NCBI GenBank assembly: GCA_051651625.1
Contig: JBOFSQ010000065.1
Span: 192,415 to 256,414, forward strand
Reading direction: 5' to 3'
DNA from: JBOFSQ01 sp051651625
GTDB lineage: Bacteria > Planctomycetota > Planctomycetia > Pirellulales > Thermoguttaceae
Length of the DNA stretch: 64,000 nucleotides
Shown here: positions 43,801-51,124 of the stretch, piece by piece
How the letters are laid out: each line of letters starts with the position of its first letter
Position numbering within the stretch: position 1 is the first letter of the stretch
Program-made: the position numbers and the translations under genes
The notes under the pieces: generated by a model
The model's database searches: none
The model's input: only the letters and a program-made list of their open reading frames with translations
Told to the model about the DNA's origin: nothing

Positions 43801-44606
43801 AACTTCAACACATCTTGGACAAATCACGGCTCTCGGTTCTTGTTATCGGCCAGATTCGTCGTGCGGAGTTTGCGTCTGTTGCCAGCGACGTTGCTGCGGA
43901 GCGTGTCACCGTTTTTGAATCTGTTCACGATGTTGAGTCGTTCGGTGAGAGTGAGTTCGATCTGGTTGTTGTTTGCCAGTCGTTTCCCGGCGAGTTTTCG
44001 CCCGCGTTTATCGACCGCGTTCGCGCCGCGATGCCGCTAGTGCCGATAGTTGTTGTACTCGGTGCGTGGTGCGAAGGCGAAGAGCGAACAGGTTCCGCGC
44101 CGCTGCGTGGAGTCGCACGCATCACCGCGACGCAGTGGCCCGGTTGGGGACAGCGCGAACTCGACACAATCCGGCGCGGCGTCTGTTCGCGTTCAATGTT
44201 GCCAGCGACGAGCGGCGACGACGAACGGAGTTTGGCCGAGACGCTGCCGCGAATCACGTCAACGATTTCGGTCTCGATTCACGGCGTTGATCGCGCGATG
44301 ACGGCGATGCTGAACAACTTCTTGACAACGCAAGGTTTCACCGTGACAAACGACAACAGCGTCGCCGACTGGACGCTCGTTGACGTTGCCGACGTTTCGA
44401 GTGAACGACTTCGCGCGACGTTTGAACCGCTAGTATGTTCGTCACGAGTCGTTGCCATCATGCACAGCCCGCGCAGCGACGAAGTTGCGGCGATGCAAGA
44501 GTACGGCGTTGCGGCGGTCTTCCCAAAACCAATCAACATGTTTTCGTTGCAATACTTTCTGGAAAACTGTGAACGCCCTATTTCCGTCATTCCCGCGAAT
44601 GCGTGA
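43797..44606 (+). CDS. Protein with two degenerate receiver-like domains
   Basis: A 269-residue cytoplasmic protein starting at GTG 43797, overlapping the previous gene. Each half resembles a response-regulator receiver fold but lacks a clear phospho-Asp. First half: LSVLVIGQIRRAEF, then EFDLVVVCQSFPGEFS where the Asp site would be, and VPIVVVLGAW. Second half: ISVSIHGVDRAMTAML, DWTLVDVADV, VVAIMHSP, then YGVAAVFPKPINMFSL with the conserved Lys-Pro loop. It may be a non-phosphorylated pseudo-receiver adaptor. The last few residues (PISVIPANA) are encoded by the GTCATTCCCGCG hairpin repeat. Gene order suggests it belongs with the TPR and small secreted genes. The fold call is by pattern only. 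Confidence 0.55.
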   Translation: MKLQHILDKSRLSVLVIGQIRRAEFASVASDVAAERVTVFESVHDVESFGESEFDLVVVCQSFPGEFSPAFIDRVRAAMPLVPIVVVLGAWCEGEERTGSAPLRGVARITATQWPGWGQRELDTIRRGVCSRSMLPATSGDDERSLAETLPRITSTISVSIHGVDRAMTAMLNNFLTTQGFTVTNDNSVADWTLVDVADVSSERLRATFEPLVCSSRVVAIMHSPRSDEVAAMQEYGVAAVFPKPINMFSLQYFLENCERPISVIPANA

Positions 44607-44612
44607 ATCCGT
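44586..44612. repeat. GTCATTCCCGCGAATGCGTGAATCC hairpin
   Basis: A single imperfect hairpin of the same type as the ends of the composite elements; it contains the stop codon of the receiver-like gene. Confidence 0.75.
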
Positions 44613-44654
44613 CCTGACAACACTTTGTAAGTGTCACGTCCGTTCCGATTTGGG

Positions 44655-44711
44655 CACTCGCTTACGCTTCGTGTTCTGATTTGTCACTCGCTTACGCTTC
44701 CCGCTCTGATA
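44655..44711. repeat. Two tandem inverted units of the GAAGCGTAAGCGAGTG repeat
   Basis: ACTCGCTTACGCTTCGTG followed by ACTCGCTTACGCTTCCCGC. It occupies most of the short region before the thiG start codon. Confidence 0.9.
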
Positions 44712-44732
44712 CACCACTAACCACTACTCACC

Positions 44733-45539
44733 ATGTCTACATTCACCATCGGAGATTTTACATTGTCAAGTCGTCTCATCGTTGGGACGGGAAAGTATGC
44801 GACTTACGCGGTGATGCGTGATGCGCTCGAAGTGTCGCGTGCCGATTGCATCACGGTTGCGGTGCGGCGCGAACGACTCGTCAACGCAGCAGGCGAAAAC
44901 ATTCTCGACTTCATCGACTCGAATCGCTACACAATTTTGCCGAACACCGCCGGTTGTTTTTCGGCAGACGACGCAGTTCGCGTCGCGCGACTTGGGCGTG
45001 AACTGCTTTCGCAGCTTGGAAATCGCGGTGCGAACTGGGTCAAGCTGGAATGTCTCGGCGACACCAAAACGCTCCTGCCCGACCCAATCGAAACGCTCAA
45101 GGCAACCGAACAACTCGTGCGAGACGGTTTCACGGTTTTGGTTTACACGTCGGACGACCCGCTCGTCGCACGGCGACTCAAGAACGCAGGTGCGGCAGCG
45201 GTGATGCCTGCGGGGAGTCCTATCGGGAGCGGTTTGGGCGTACTCAATCCGAACGCGCTACAGATTTGTTTGGAGTATCTCAAAGAAGGCGACATCGAAT
45301 ATCCGGTGATCGTCGATGCGGGTGTCGGCGCGGCGAGCGACGTTGCGCGGGCGATGGAACTCGGCGTTGACGGCGTACTTCTAAACACGGCAATCGCACA
45401 CGCGCAGAACCCCGTCTTGATGGCGGAGGCGATGTGGAAGGCGTGCGAAGCGGGACGCGCGTCGTTCCTCGCCGGACGTATTCCGCGTCGCCGCTACGCA
45501 ACTGCTTCCAGCCCTGTTGAAGGTGTGATTGGCGGTTAA
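44733..45539 (+). CDS. thiG: Thiazole synthase ThiG
   Basis: A 268-residue (beta/alpha)8 enzyme that condenses 1-deoxy-D-xylulose 5-phosphate, dehydroglycine and the ThiS thiocarboxylate into the thiazole of thiamine. The Schiff-base Lys is Lys104 in NWVKLECLGD. Other family blocks: LIVGTGKYATY, LPNTAGCFSADDAVRVARLGRE, AAAVMPAGSPIGSGLGVLNP, VIVDAGVGAASDVARAMELGVDGVLLNTAIAHAQ. Length is normal. No other thi gene is adjacent and there is no recognisable TPP riboswitch upstream; the upstream space is repeats. It stands alone, convergent with the ispE gene. Confidence 0.97.
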   Translation: MSTFTIGDFTLSSRLIVGTGKYATYAVMRDALEVSRADCITVAVRRERLVNAAGENILDFIDSNRYTILPNTAGCFSADDAVRVARLGRELLSQLGNRGANWVKLECLGDTKTLLPDPIETLKATEQLVRDGFTVLVYTSDDPLVARRLKNAGAAAVMPAGSPIGSGLGVLNPNALQICLEYLKEGDIEYPVIVDAGVGAASDVARAMELGVDGVLLNTAIAHAQNPVLMAEAMWKACEAGRASFLAGRIPRRRYATASSPVEGVIGG

Positions 45540-45604
45540 TGCGTCGTCATCGTGGTAAGCGTTCATGTAATTTGGTCGCGTTGTCGTTGACGTGTTATGA
45601 TTCT

Positions 45605-45673
45605 GGGCACTCGCTTACGCTTCGTGTTCTTAATGCGTTGCGTTAATAAGAACACGAAGCGTAAGCGAGTGCC
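45605..45673. terminator. Perfect inverted pair of repeat units between thiG and ispE
   Basis: Two GAAGCGTAAGCGAGTG-family units face each other with arms of about 28 identical bases (GGGCACTCGCTTACGCTTCG... and its complement) around the loop ATGCGTTGCGT. Such a hairpin between two convergent genes can end transcription from both sides; no long U-tract follows, so this is a structural guess. Confidence 0.6.
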
Positions 45674-45711
45674 CGAAGCGGAGCAAACGTAGCGTCCACG
45701 AATAGCCGCCA

Positions 45712-45770
45712 GATGGATTCCCGACTGCGTGGGAATGACGGACACGCGAATCAAACCGTGAATGGTTACT
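45712..45770. repeat. Right half of the composite repeat element
   Basis: GATTCCCGACTGCGTGGGAATGACG then AATCAAACCGTGAATGGTTAC: one end of the composite element alone, without its left half. It directly follows the 3' end of ispE. Confidence 0.8.
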
Positions 45771-46675
45771 CATCGTGTACCGTTCGTAAACAAAAACACG
45801 TCGGCAAAGTTTGCCGCACGGATTCTTGCGGCGATTTGCTTCGCGTGTTTGGCGTGGTGCGCGAGCGTGAAGAACGCCGTCCCGCTACCGCTCATCTGAA
45901 CGGCAACACCGCCACACTTGGTCAACTCTGCATGAATCTTCGCCAGCGACGGCAAGAGCGCAAACGCCGGTGATTCCAGTCGATTGAAGAGATGCGAAAC
46001 CATCGCCCGAAAGTCGCCGTGCGACACCGCGTCCAAGAACTTTGTGACATCGCGCCGCTTGCCGTCGTGATGAAGCATCGTGACGCGGTAGACATCCGCC
46101 GTTGAAAGTCCCTCGCGTGGTTTCACGACAACACCATCGAGTCGCGGCAGACTTGCAATACGCTGGACGTGTTCGCCGCGTCCACGACTCACACTTGCAC
46201 CACCGACCAAGAACAGCGGCACGTCGCTACCAATCGCGCCACCAATTTCGATCATTGCGTCGCGTGTGAGATTGAGTTTCCACGCCTCGTTCGCCAGCAG
46301 AAGTGCGGTGGCGGCGTCGCTCGAACCGCCACCCAACCCCGCCTGCGATGGGATTCGTTTTACGAGCGCAACGTCTGCACCGCACTCTGCCGCTTGCGAA
46401 ACAGTTCGCCGAACGTGACGCAACATCTTGACGACCAGATTGTCGTCGCCTGTTGGGATCGCGTCAATCGGTTCTCCACGAGGCGAAGAGACGGCGAGCC
46501 GAATCACATCGTCATCGCGGCGAGTGAAGTGGAGCGTGTCGGCCAGTGAGATCGGTGTTGCCACTGATACGATTTCGTGAAAACCATCGTCACGCTTTCC
46601 GAGCACCTCAAAGAAGAGATTAATCTTGGCGGGTGCCGTCAACGAGAGCGCTGGTATGTTTGAGTTGTTCACCAT
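45770..46675 (-). CDS. ispE: 4-(cytidine 5'-diphospho)-2-C-methyl-D-erythritol kinase IspE
   Basis: A 301-residue GHMP kinase of the non-mevalonate isoprenoid pathway. Family blocks: TAPAKINLFFEVLGKRDDGFHEI near the N-terminus, the ATP loop PSQAGLGGGSSDAAT (GLGGGSSDA at about 113-121), IGSDVPLFLVGG with the catalytic Asp, and C-terminal VQMSGSGTAFFTL. The chosen ATG at 46675 starts MVNNSNIPAL; an ATG at 46711 or 46687 lies in the GGAATGACGCAACAA end of a repeat and is less likely. The start itself abuts the repeat end. It follows the TrkA-like gene by 8 bases, so they share a message. Confidence 0.96.
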   Translation of the reverse strand: MVNNSNIPALSLTAPAKINLFFEVLGKRDDGFHEIVSVATPISLADTLHFTRRDDDVIRLAVSSPRGEPIDAIPTGDDNLVVKMLRHVRRTVSQAAECGADVALVKRIPSQAGLGGGSSDAATALLLANEAWKLNLTRDAMIEIGGAIGSDVPLFLVGGASVSRGRGEHVQRIASLPRLDGVVVKPREGLSTADVYRVTMLHHDGKRRDVTKFLDAVSHGDFRAMVSHLFNRLESPAFALLPSLAKIHAELTKCGGVAVQMSGSGTAFFTLAHHAKHAKQIAARIRAANFADVFLFTNGTR

Positions 46676-46678
46676 TTG

Positions 46679-46710
46679 TTGCGTCATTCCCGCGTAGGTG
46701 TACTGAAACA
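46679..46710. repeat. Partial end of the composite repeat between trkA-like and ispE genes
   Basis: On the minus strand it reads TACGCGGGAATGACGCAACA, matching the end of the composite element (ACGCAGGAATGACGAAACAA). It supplies the stop codon of the TrkA-like gene and adjoins the ispE start. Confidence 0.7.
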
Positions 46711-48036
46711 CTTCGCAAGTTCCATCACGTTTGAAACGTGGACGATGGCGATTGCCTTGTCGCCGGGGCGAAACTGGAACGTCGCTGATGGCATCATCGG
46801 TTCGCCTTCTTGGACGACGCCGCCAATCACTGTCGGCGATGGCAAGTTTACGTCTTTGAGAGCAGCTTGCGTTATCGGTGCGCCGGGCTGAACTTCGAGT
46901 TCAACGATGTCGATGCCGCTCCCAAGCATGTGCGAATGACGAACGACAACCGCACCAGTGTTGAGCATACTCAAAACGTGACTCGCAAGCACCGCACGCG
47001 ACGATACCGCCGCCTGAATTCCAAGACGTGTAACGATGTTGGCATAGTCGGGACGGTCGATGATCGCAACACGCAGCGGGACGCCAACCGCCTCCGCCTC
47101 AACACACGCAAGGATGTTGTCTTCGTCTTGACCCGTACAAGCGATGAACGCCTCGGCGTCGCCGACGTTTTCCTCTTCAAGATTTGAACGCGAACGCGCG
47201 TCGCAACAGAGCACCGTCGCTGGGAGATTCCGCGACGTGAGTTCGTCGCACCGAACGCGGCTCCGTTCCATCACGCGAACGCTGTAACGTCGCGTGTTGA
47301 GAATCGTCGCAAGGTGCATCCCTGTCTCGCCGCCACCAGCAATCACAACCTTTTTACGCACAATCGACTTGGTGTAAAACTTCCCTTTGATCTCCTCGAT
47401 TGCACCAGCAATACCGATGAACGTGACGCGATCACCCGGCTCGATAGTGTCGCTGGCGGTGGCGATTTGCGTCGTCGATTCCCGCTGAATCGCACCGATC
47501 CGAACGTCACTCGGTAGCGACAACGCCGAAAGCGGTTTGCCCGTCGATCCCGACTGCCGCGCGATCAATACTTCTTGCATCTCAATCGCACCGCGAACGA
47601 AGTGTTCGATCACAAGTTCACCTTCGCTGCGGATGCGGCGAGAGAGTTCCAGCGCGGTGAAGTATTCTATCGAGAGGAGACGGTCGATCCCAAAGTGATG
47701 CTGGTAATCGAATGTACTTCGGTCGTGAAAAATCTGCGAATAGACGCGGGCCGCCACGCGCCTCGCTCCCATCGCCTTGGCCATACTCGCCGCGATAAGA
47801 TTGGTCTCGTCGTTCCCCGTTACGGCCAGACAGAGATCAGCCGAGCCGACACCAGCCGTGAACAGCGCACTCGAACGCGATGCGTTCCCCTCCACCACCG
47901 AGACTTGGTGCTGCTCGTCGAGAAGCTCTACAAGATGCGGGTCTTGTTCGACGACGGTAACTGTATGACGATTGGCAGCGAGAAGGTCAGCAATAGCAGA
48001 GCCGACCATTCCACCACCCAAAATGACAACACGCAT
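46684..48036 (-). CDS. trkA: TrkA-type potassium uptake regulatory protein
   Basis: A 450-residue NAD-binding subunit of a Trk/Ktr potassium transporter. Start at ATG 48036 (MRVVILGGGMVGSAIADLL), where the first Rossmann motif begins; a longer reading from 48102 is rejected. First TrkA-N ends about residue 130, then a TrkA-C-like block (REST-TQIATASDTIEPGDRVTFIG), then a second Rossmann VVIAGGGETGMHLATIL near residue 226 and a second C-terminal domain ending FRPGDKAIAIVHVSN. It would gate a membrane TrkH-type pore that is not in the window. Its last residues (CFSTPTRE) and stop come from a repeat end, so the original C-terminus is altered by a few residues. Confidence 0.92.
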   Translation of the reverse strand: MRVVILGGGMVGSAIADLLAANRHTVTVVEQDPHLVELLDEQHQVSVVEGNASRSSALFTAGVGSADLCLAVTGNDETNLIAASMAKAMGARRVAARVYSQIFHDRSTFDYQHHFGIDRLLSIEYFTALELSRRIRSEGELVIEHFVRGAIEMQEVLIARQSGSTGKPLSALSLPSDVRIGAIQRESTTQIATASDTIEPGDRVTFIGIAGAIEEIKGKFYTKSIVRKKVVIAGGGETGMHLATILNTRRYSVRVMERSRVRCDELTSRNLPATVLCCDARSRSNLEEENVGDAEAFIACTGQDEDNILACVEAEAVGVPLRVAIIDRPDYANIVTRLGIQAAVSSRAVLASHVLSMLNTGAVVVRHSHMLGSGIDIVELEVQPGAPITQAALKDVNLPSPTVIGGVVQEGEPMMPSATFQFRPGDKAIAIVHVSNVMELAKCFSTPTRE

Positions 48037-48232
48037 GGGAAACAGGGGGGAAAGGTAGGTGCGGGATTTACACATCCCGCACACGCGACATCCGTCGCGC
48101 ACGAACTACGGTTGATTGCCAATTCATGACGGTGTTTGTGCAGTGTTTTTGCAGAGGAGCCCAAACACCGTGCGATGGGTGTGTAAACCCATCGTCTACC
48201 TTGCCTTGTGACAACTGACGACACATTGGGTC
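48037..48232. other. 196-base intergenic region; no gene seen
   Basis: Between the TrkA-like gene and the sugar isomerase-like gene, both minus. Contains the near-palindromic CACACATCCCGCACAC / GATGGGTGTGTAAACCCATC. No member of the named repeat families was recognised. Confidence 0.4.
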
Positions 48233-49648
48233 CTAACAAACACGAATCGTCTCCATACCGATCAGCGTTCCGAATTTTTCAATTTTCGATGCGACGTGCC
48301 CGACACCGATGGCGCAGTGGTGCGCCGGTCCGTGGCCGCTCCAAGCATTTACAAACTCACGAACGTCGAGCGGAAAACGGTAACGGCTGTTGGTGTTACC
48401 GATTTCGAGAATCGGACCGGCAACCGAAGTCCCTTCGGCGATCAAGAGTCGCAGCACGCCGTCGGGGGCGTCGATAACCGACAGCAGCGTGACCGCGCCG
48501 TGCCGAACCTGCATCTCAACACTCAAACCGTGACCGACCTTGCCGTGATAAACTTGCAACGGTTTGAGTTTCGTTTTCCCTTCGGCGATGCGAGTGTGGC
48601 CGGGGCCGTCGTGCCCCATGAGTACAACATCGTCGTTGAAATCGACCGCATAAAACTCGGTGAAAGAACCGCCGACGCCGAACGAGTCGAGAATCTTCAT
48701 CGCCTGAACATTTTTGACTTCGTATTCTCCCGCAACCGGAACGCCGCGCGAAGTGAGAAGCGAATTGCCAACAATCACTGAACCAATCAAGTCAACATAA
48801 GTGTCGTCGCCGGTGCCGCTCACGAAGTATGCGAGCGAACCGATTTGGTGCTTGTCAACGATAGAATCGAGCGCGACGGCGGTGCGCGCAGCGCGAACGA
48901 TTTCGTCGGCACCGCAGTCGGGCTGAACGTCGAAGTGCGAACGAATTTCCGCAACCTTCGCATCAACATCGGCGACACCTGCGGAATCGCGTGCCGCCTT
49001 GAGTTCACTCATTTCGACAAACTCGAAGTGCGAACCGAATTGCGACGAGTGTCGCGTGAGGTCGGAGTAGATGTCGAGCATCCCACCGTAGTAGTGTCCG
49101 AGGAGGCCGACACGATTTCGCCGCATCACCGACGCGACGCGAGCGGCGTCGATCCAGTCGTCAATCTGTTGCCACGCTATCGGGTCGTCTTTCAAAATGC
49201 CGGTCACTTGTTGAAATCGAATCCCCGCGCGGAGGAATGCGTTTGCGATCTCCGGTACGCTGCACGCTTGACAGTTTGCAAGCCACTCGCCGGTCATACG
49301 AGTTCGGTCGCCGAGTCCGTTGAACCAAGCGTAGTCAATCGTGGCAGTCGGCTGAAGGTTGAGCACGACAACCGGACACTTCGCCTGCTGAACAACCGGC
49401 AGCACCGTTGCGGAGAGTGCATAAGTTGAGACGTAGAGAAAAATTAACTCGACGCCTTCACGCTGAAAGAGTGCGGCAGCGTCGCGTGCGGCGACGGGGT
49501 TGTCAACGAGTCCTGCATCGACGACTTCCACACCGCGACTCGCTATCTGCTCCGCGATGACGCGCTGATAACCGACGAGCCGTTCGCGCAGCCCGTCAAA
49601 CTGCGGCCAGTATGTATCGAGGCCGATGCCGTAGAGACCGATCTTCAT
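48233..49648 (-). CDS. L-arabinose/L-fucose isomerase-like protein
   Basis: A 471-residue cytoplasmic protein of the L-arabinose isomerase-like group. It begins KIGLYGIGLDTYWPQFDGL and has VELIFLYVSTYALSATVLPVVQ, VVVLNLQPTATIDY, VGLLGHYYGGMLDIYSDL, SLAYFVSGTGDDTYVDLIGSVIVGNSLLTSRGVPVAGEYEVKNVQAMKIL, then TEFYAVDFNDDVVLMGHDGPGHTRIAEG with acid and His residues fitting the metal-binding site (Glu/Asp/His), and near the end GHGPAHHCAIGVGH. It probably interconverts an aldose and ketose. The neighbouring MoxR gene has no obvious link. The actual sugar cannot be told. An SD-like GGAGAAT precedes the start. Confidence 0.85.
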   Translation of the reverse strand: MKIGLYGIGLDTYWPQFDGLRERLVGYQRVIAEQIASRGVEVVDAGLVDNPVAARDAAALFQREGVELIFLYVSTYALSATVLPVVQQAKCPVVVLNLQPTATIDYAWFNGLGDRTRMTGEWLANCQACSVPEIANAFLRAGIRFQQVTGILKDDPIAWQQIDDWIDAARVASVMRRNRVGLLGHYYGGMLDIYSDLTRHSSQFGSHFEFVEMSELKAARDSAGVADVDAKVAEIRSHFDVQPDCGADEIVRAARTAVALDSIVDKHQIGSLAYFVSGTGDDTYVDLIGSVIVGNSLLTSRGVPVAGEYEVKNVQAMKILDSFGVGGSFTEFYAVDFNDDVVLMGHDGPGHTRIAEGKTKLKPLQVYHGKVGHGLSVEMQVRHGAVTLLSVIDAPDGVLRLLIAEGTSVAGPILEIGNTNSRYRFPLDVREFVNAWSGHGPAHHCAIGVGHVASKIEKFGTLIGMETIRVC

Positions 49649-49697
49649 TTGTGATTCTCCTTGTGGACACGATGGATGTTGTGGACTTGATGGACAA

Positions 49698-49797
49698 TAG
49701 ACCTGTTCGGAAACTCACAATCGCACAGCGGTTCGGCATAGCCAAACCCTCCAAACGCTGGAGGGTTCGGCTATGCCGAACCTGAACTACTCTGCAC
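49698..49797. repeat. MITE-like palindromic element, copy 7 (short internal deletion)
   Basis: Left end TAGACCTGTTCGGAAAC, arms GGTTCGGCATAGCCAAACC / GGTTCGGCTATGCCGAACC with the central spacer mostly deleted; the right terminus is missing. The stop codon of the MoxR gene (49787-49789, minus) lies in its GAACTACT segment. Confidence 0.88.
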
Positions 49798-50866
49798 TCG
49801 CCACTATCATCGGTGCTTTTTCGTACTTCTCAATCGTTGGCGTTGGGACTTCGGTGACGAGGCGTTTTACTACGTCGTCGTTGGTCATTCCTTCGGCTTG
49901 GGCTTGGAAGTTTGTGCTGATACGGTGACGCAAAACGGGGATCGCAACGGCGCGGATGTCGTCGATGGAAACCGAAAAACGTCCGTCCATCGCTGCGAGT
50001 GCTTTGCCGCCGTGGATGAGAAACTGTCCCGCGCGAGGCCCGGCTCCCCAGTCAACAAGTTCGCGTATAAACTTCGGCGATGAAACGTCGCGTGGGCGAG
50101 TTGCGCGGACGAGCCGCGCAGCATACTGAACGATGTATTGACTCACCGCAACCGAACTGACCAGCTTTTGCAAGTTCACGATCACTTTGCCGCTCATTAT
50201 TTTGCGGACTTCCGGCCTCTCGCCCCGCGTCGTCGCAAGCAAGATTCGTTCTTCTTCGTCGAGCGTTGGGTAGTCGATTTTGATGTTGAACATAAACCGG
50301 TCGAGCTGCGCTTCCGGCAGCGGATACGTCCCTTCTTGCTCTATCGGGTTTTGTGTTGCGATGGTGAAAAACGGTTCGGGGAGCGGATACGTTGTCTGCC
50401 CGATGGTCACTTCACGTTCTTGCATCGCTTGCAAGAGTGCGGCTTGCGTCTTCGGCGGTGTACGGTTGATTTCGTCGGCGAGGAGAACGTTCGTAAACAC
50501 CGGCCCCTGAACGAATCTGAACGAGCGTCGTCCATCGGCGTCTTCGTCGAGCACGCTCGTGCCGGTGATGTCGGACGGCATGAGGTCGGGCGTAAACTGA
50601 ATTCGTTTGAAGTCGATGTCGAGAATGCGTGCGATGGTTGAGACCATCAGCGTTTTGGCAAGTCCGGGAACGCCTTCGAGTAGGCAGTGTCCGCCGGTGA
50701 AGATCGCCGCTAGTATTTGCCTAACGACATCGTGCTGGCCGACGATGACCTTCCCCAGTTCATCCTGCATCAGTTTGCAGTGTTGACCAAATTCTTGTAG
50801 AACATCGCCGAGGTTGCGCTGCTGCTTCGGTGATGATGGTGGCGGTGGGGGCGGTGGTTGACTCAT
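49787..50866 (-). CDS. MoxR-family AAA+ ATPase
   Basis: A 359-residue AAA+ ATPase. From ATG 50866 the N-terminus is Pro-rich (SQPPPPPPPSSPKQQR), followed by GQHDVVRQILAAIFTGGHCLLEGVPGLAKT with the Walker A loop (65-72), Walker B LLADEIN at 128-134, sensor 1 FTIATQNP, and ARG-finger region DWGAGPRAGQFLIHG. A GTG at 50884 is not preferred. MoxR ATPases act as chaperones, often for a neighbouring DUF58 and VWA-domain protein; none is adjacent here, which is unusual. The gene stands alone: the next minus-strand gene is the isomerase-like one after a MITE-like copy. Its stop codon is provided by that repeat. Confidence 0.94.
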   Translation of the reverse strand: MSQPPPPPPPSSPKQQRNLGDVLQEFGQHCKLMQDELGKVIVGQHDVVRQILAAIFTGGHCLLEGVPGLAKTLMVSTIARILDIDFKRIQFTPDLMPSDITGTSVLDEDADGRRSFRFVQGPVFTNVLLADEINRTPPKTQAALLQAMQEREVTIGQTTYPLPEPFFTIATQNPIEQEGTYPLPEAQLDRFMFNIKIDYPTLDEEERILLATTRGERPEVRKIMSGKVIVNLQKLVSSVAVSQYIVQYAARLVRATRPRDVSSPKFIRELVDWGAGPRAGQFLIHGGKALAAMDGRFSVSIDDIRAVAIPVLRHRISTNFQAQAEGMTNDDVVKRLVTEVPTPTIEKYEKAPMIVASAE

Positions 50867-50989
50867 AGGGCAAGAGCGTACCACGAGGCCGCGTTTTAGG
50901 AAGTGGGGGTGCGTATCCGCGACAAGACTTCACAAGACTAGAAATTTCCGTATAATGCCGCCCATCATTTTGGCTGGGGAACGATTCCA

Positions 50990-51090
50990 GACCCGTTACG
51001 GGTCAATTTGTAGGCTTCGCCATCCATCGCGCCGCGGCCTCGTTGGGCCGCTACCGTTTTGGTACGGGAAATTCAAACCGTCTTGAGTAT
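50990..51090 (+). repeat. ~100 bp element with GACCCGTNACGGGTC palindrome, copy 3
   Basis: Starts with GACCCGTTACGGGTC, then GGCTTCGCC, GGGCCGCTACCGTTTTGGTAC, ends TCAAACCGTCTTGAGTAT 34 bases before the metallophosphoesterase start. Same orientation and spacing to its gene as copy 1 at 17931. Confidence 0.88.
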
Positions 51091-51124
51091 ATTTGCGGTC
51101 CGTTTGGACAAAGAGGAGGTTCGC

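Noticed and set aside
44607..44732. Possible TPP riboswitch upstream of thiG
   Set aside because: The region consists of repeat units; no thi-box like CTGAGA core with the expected pairing was found.
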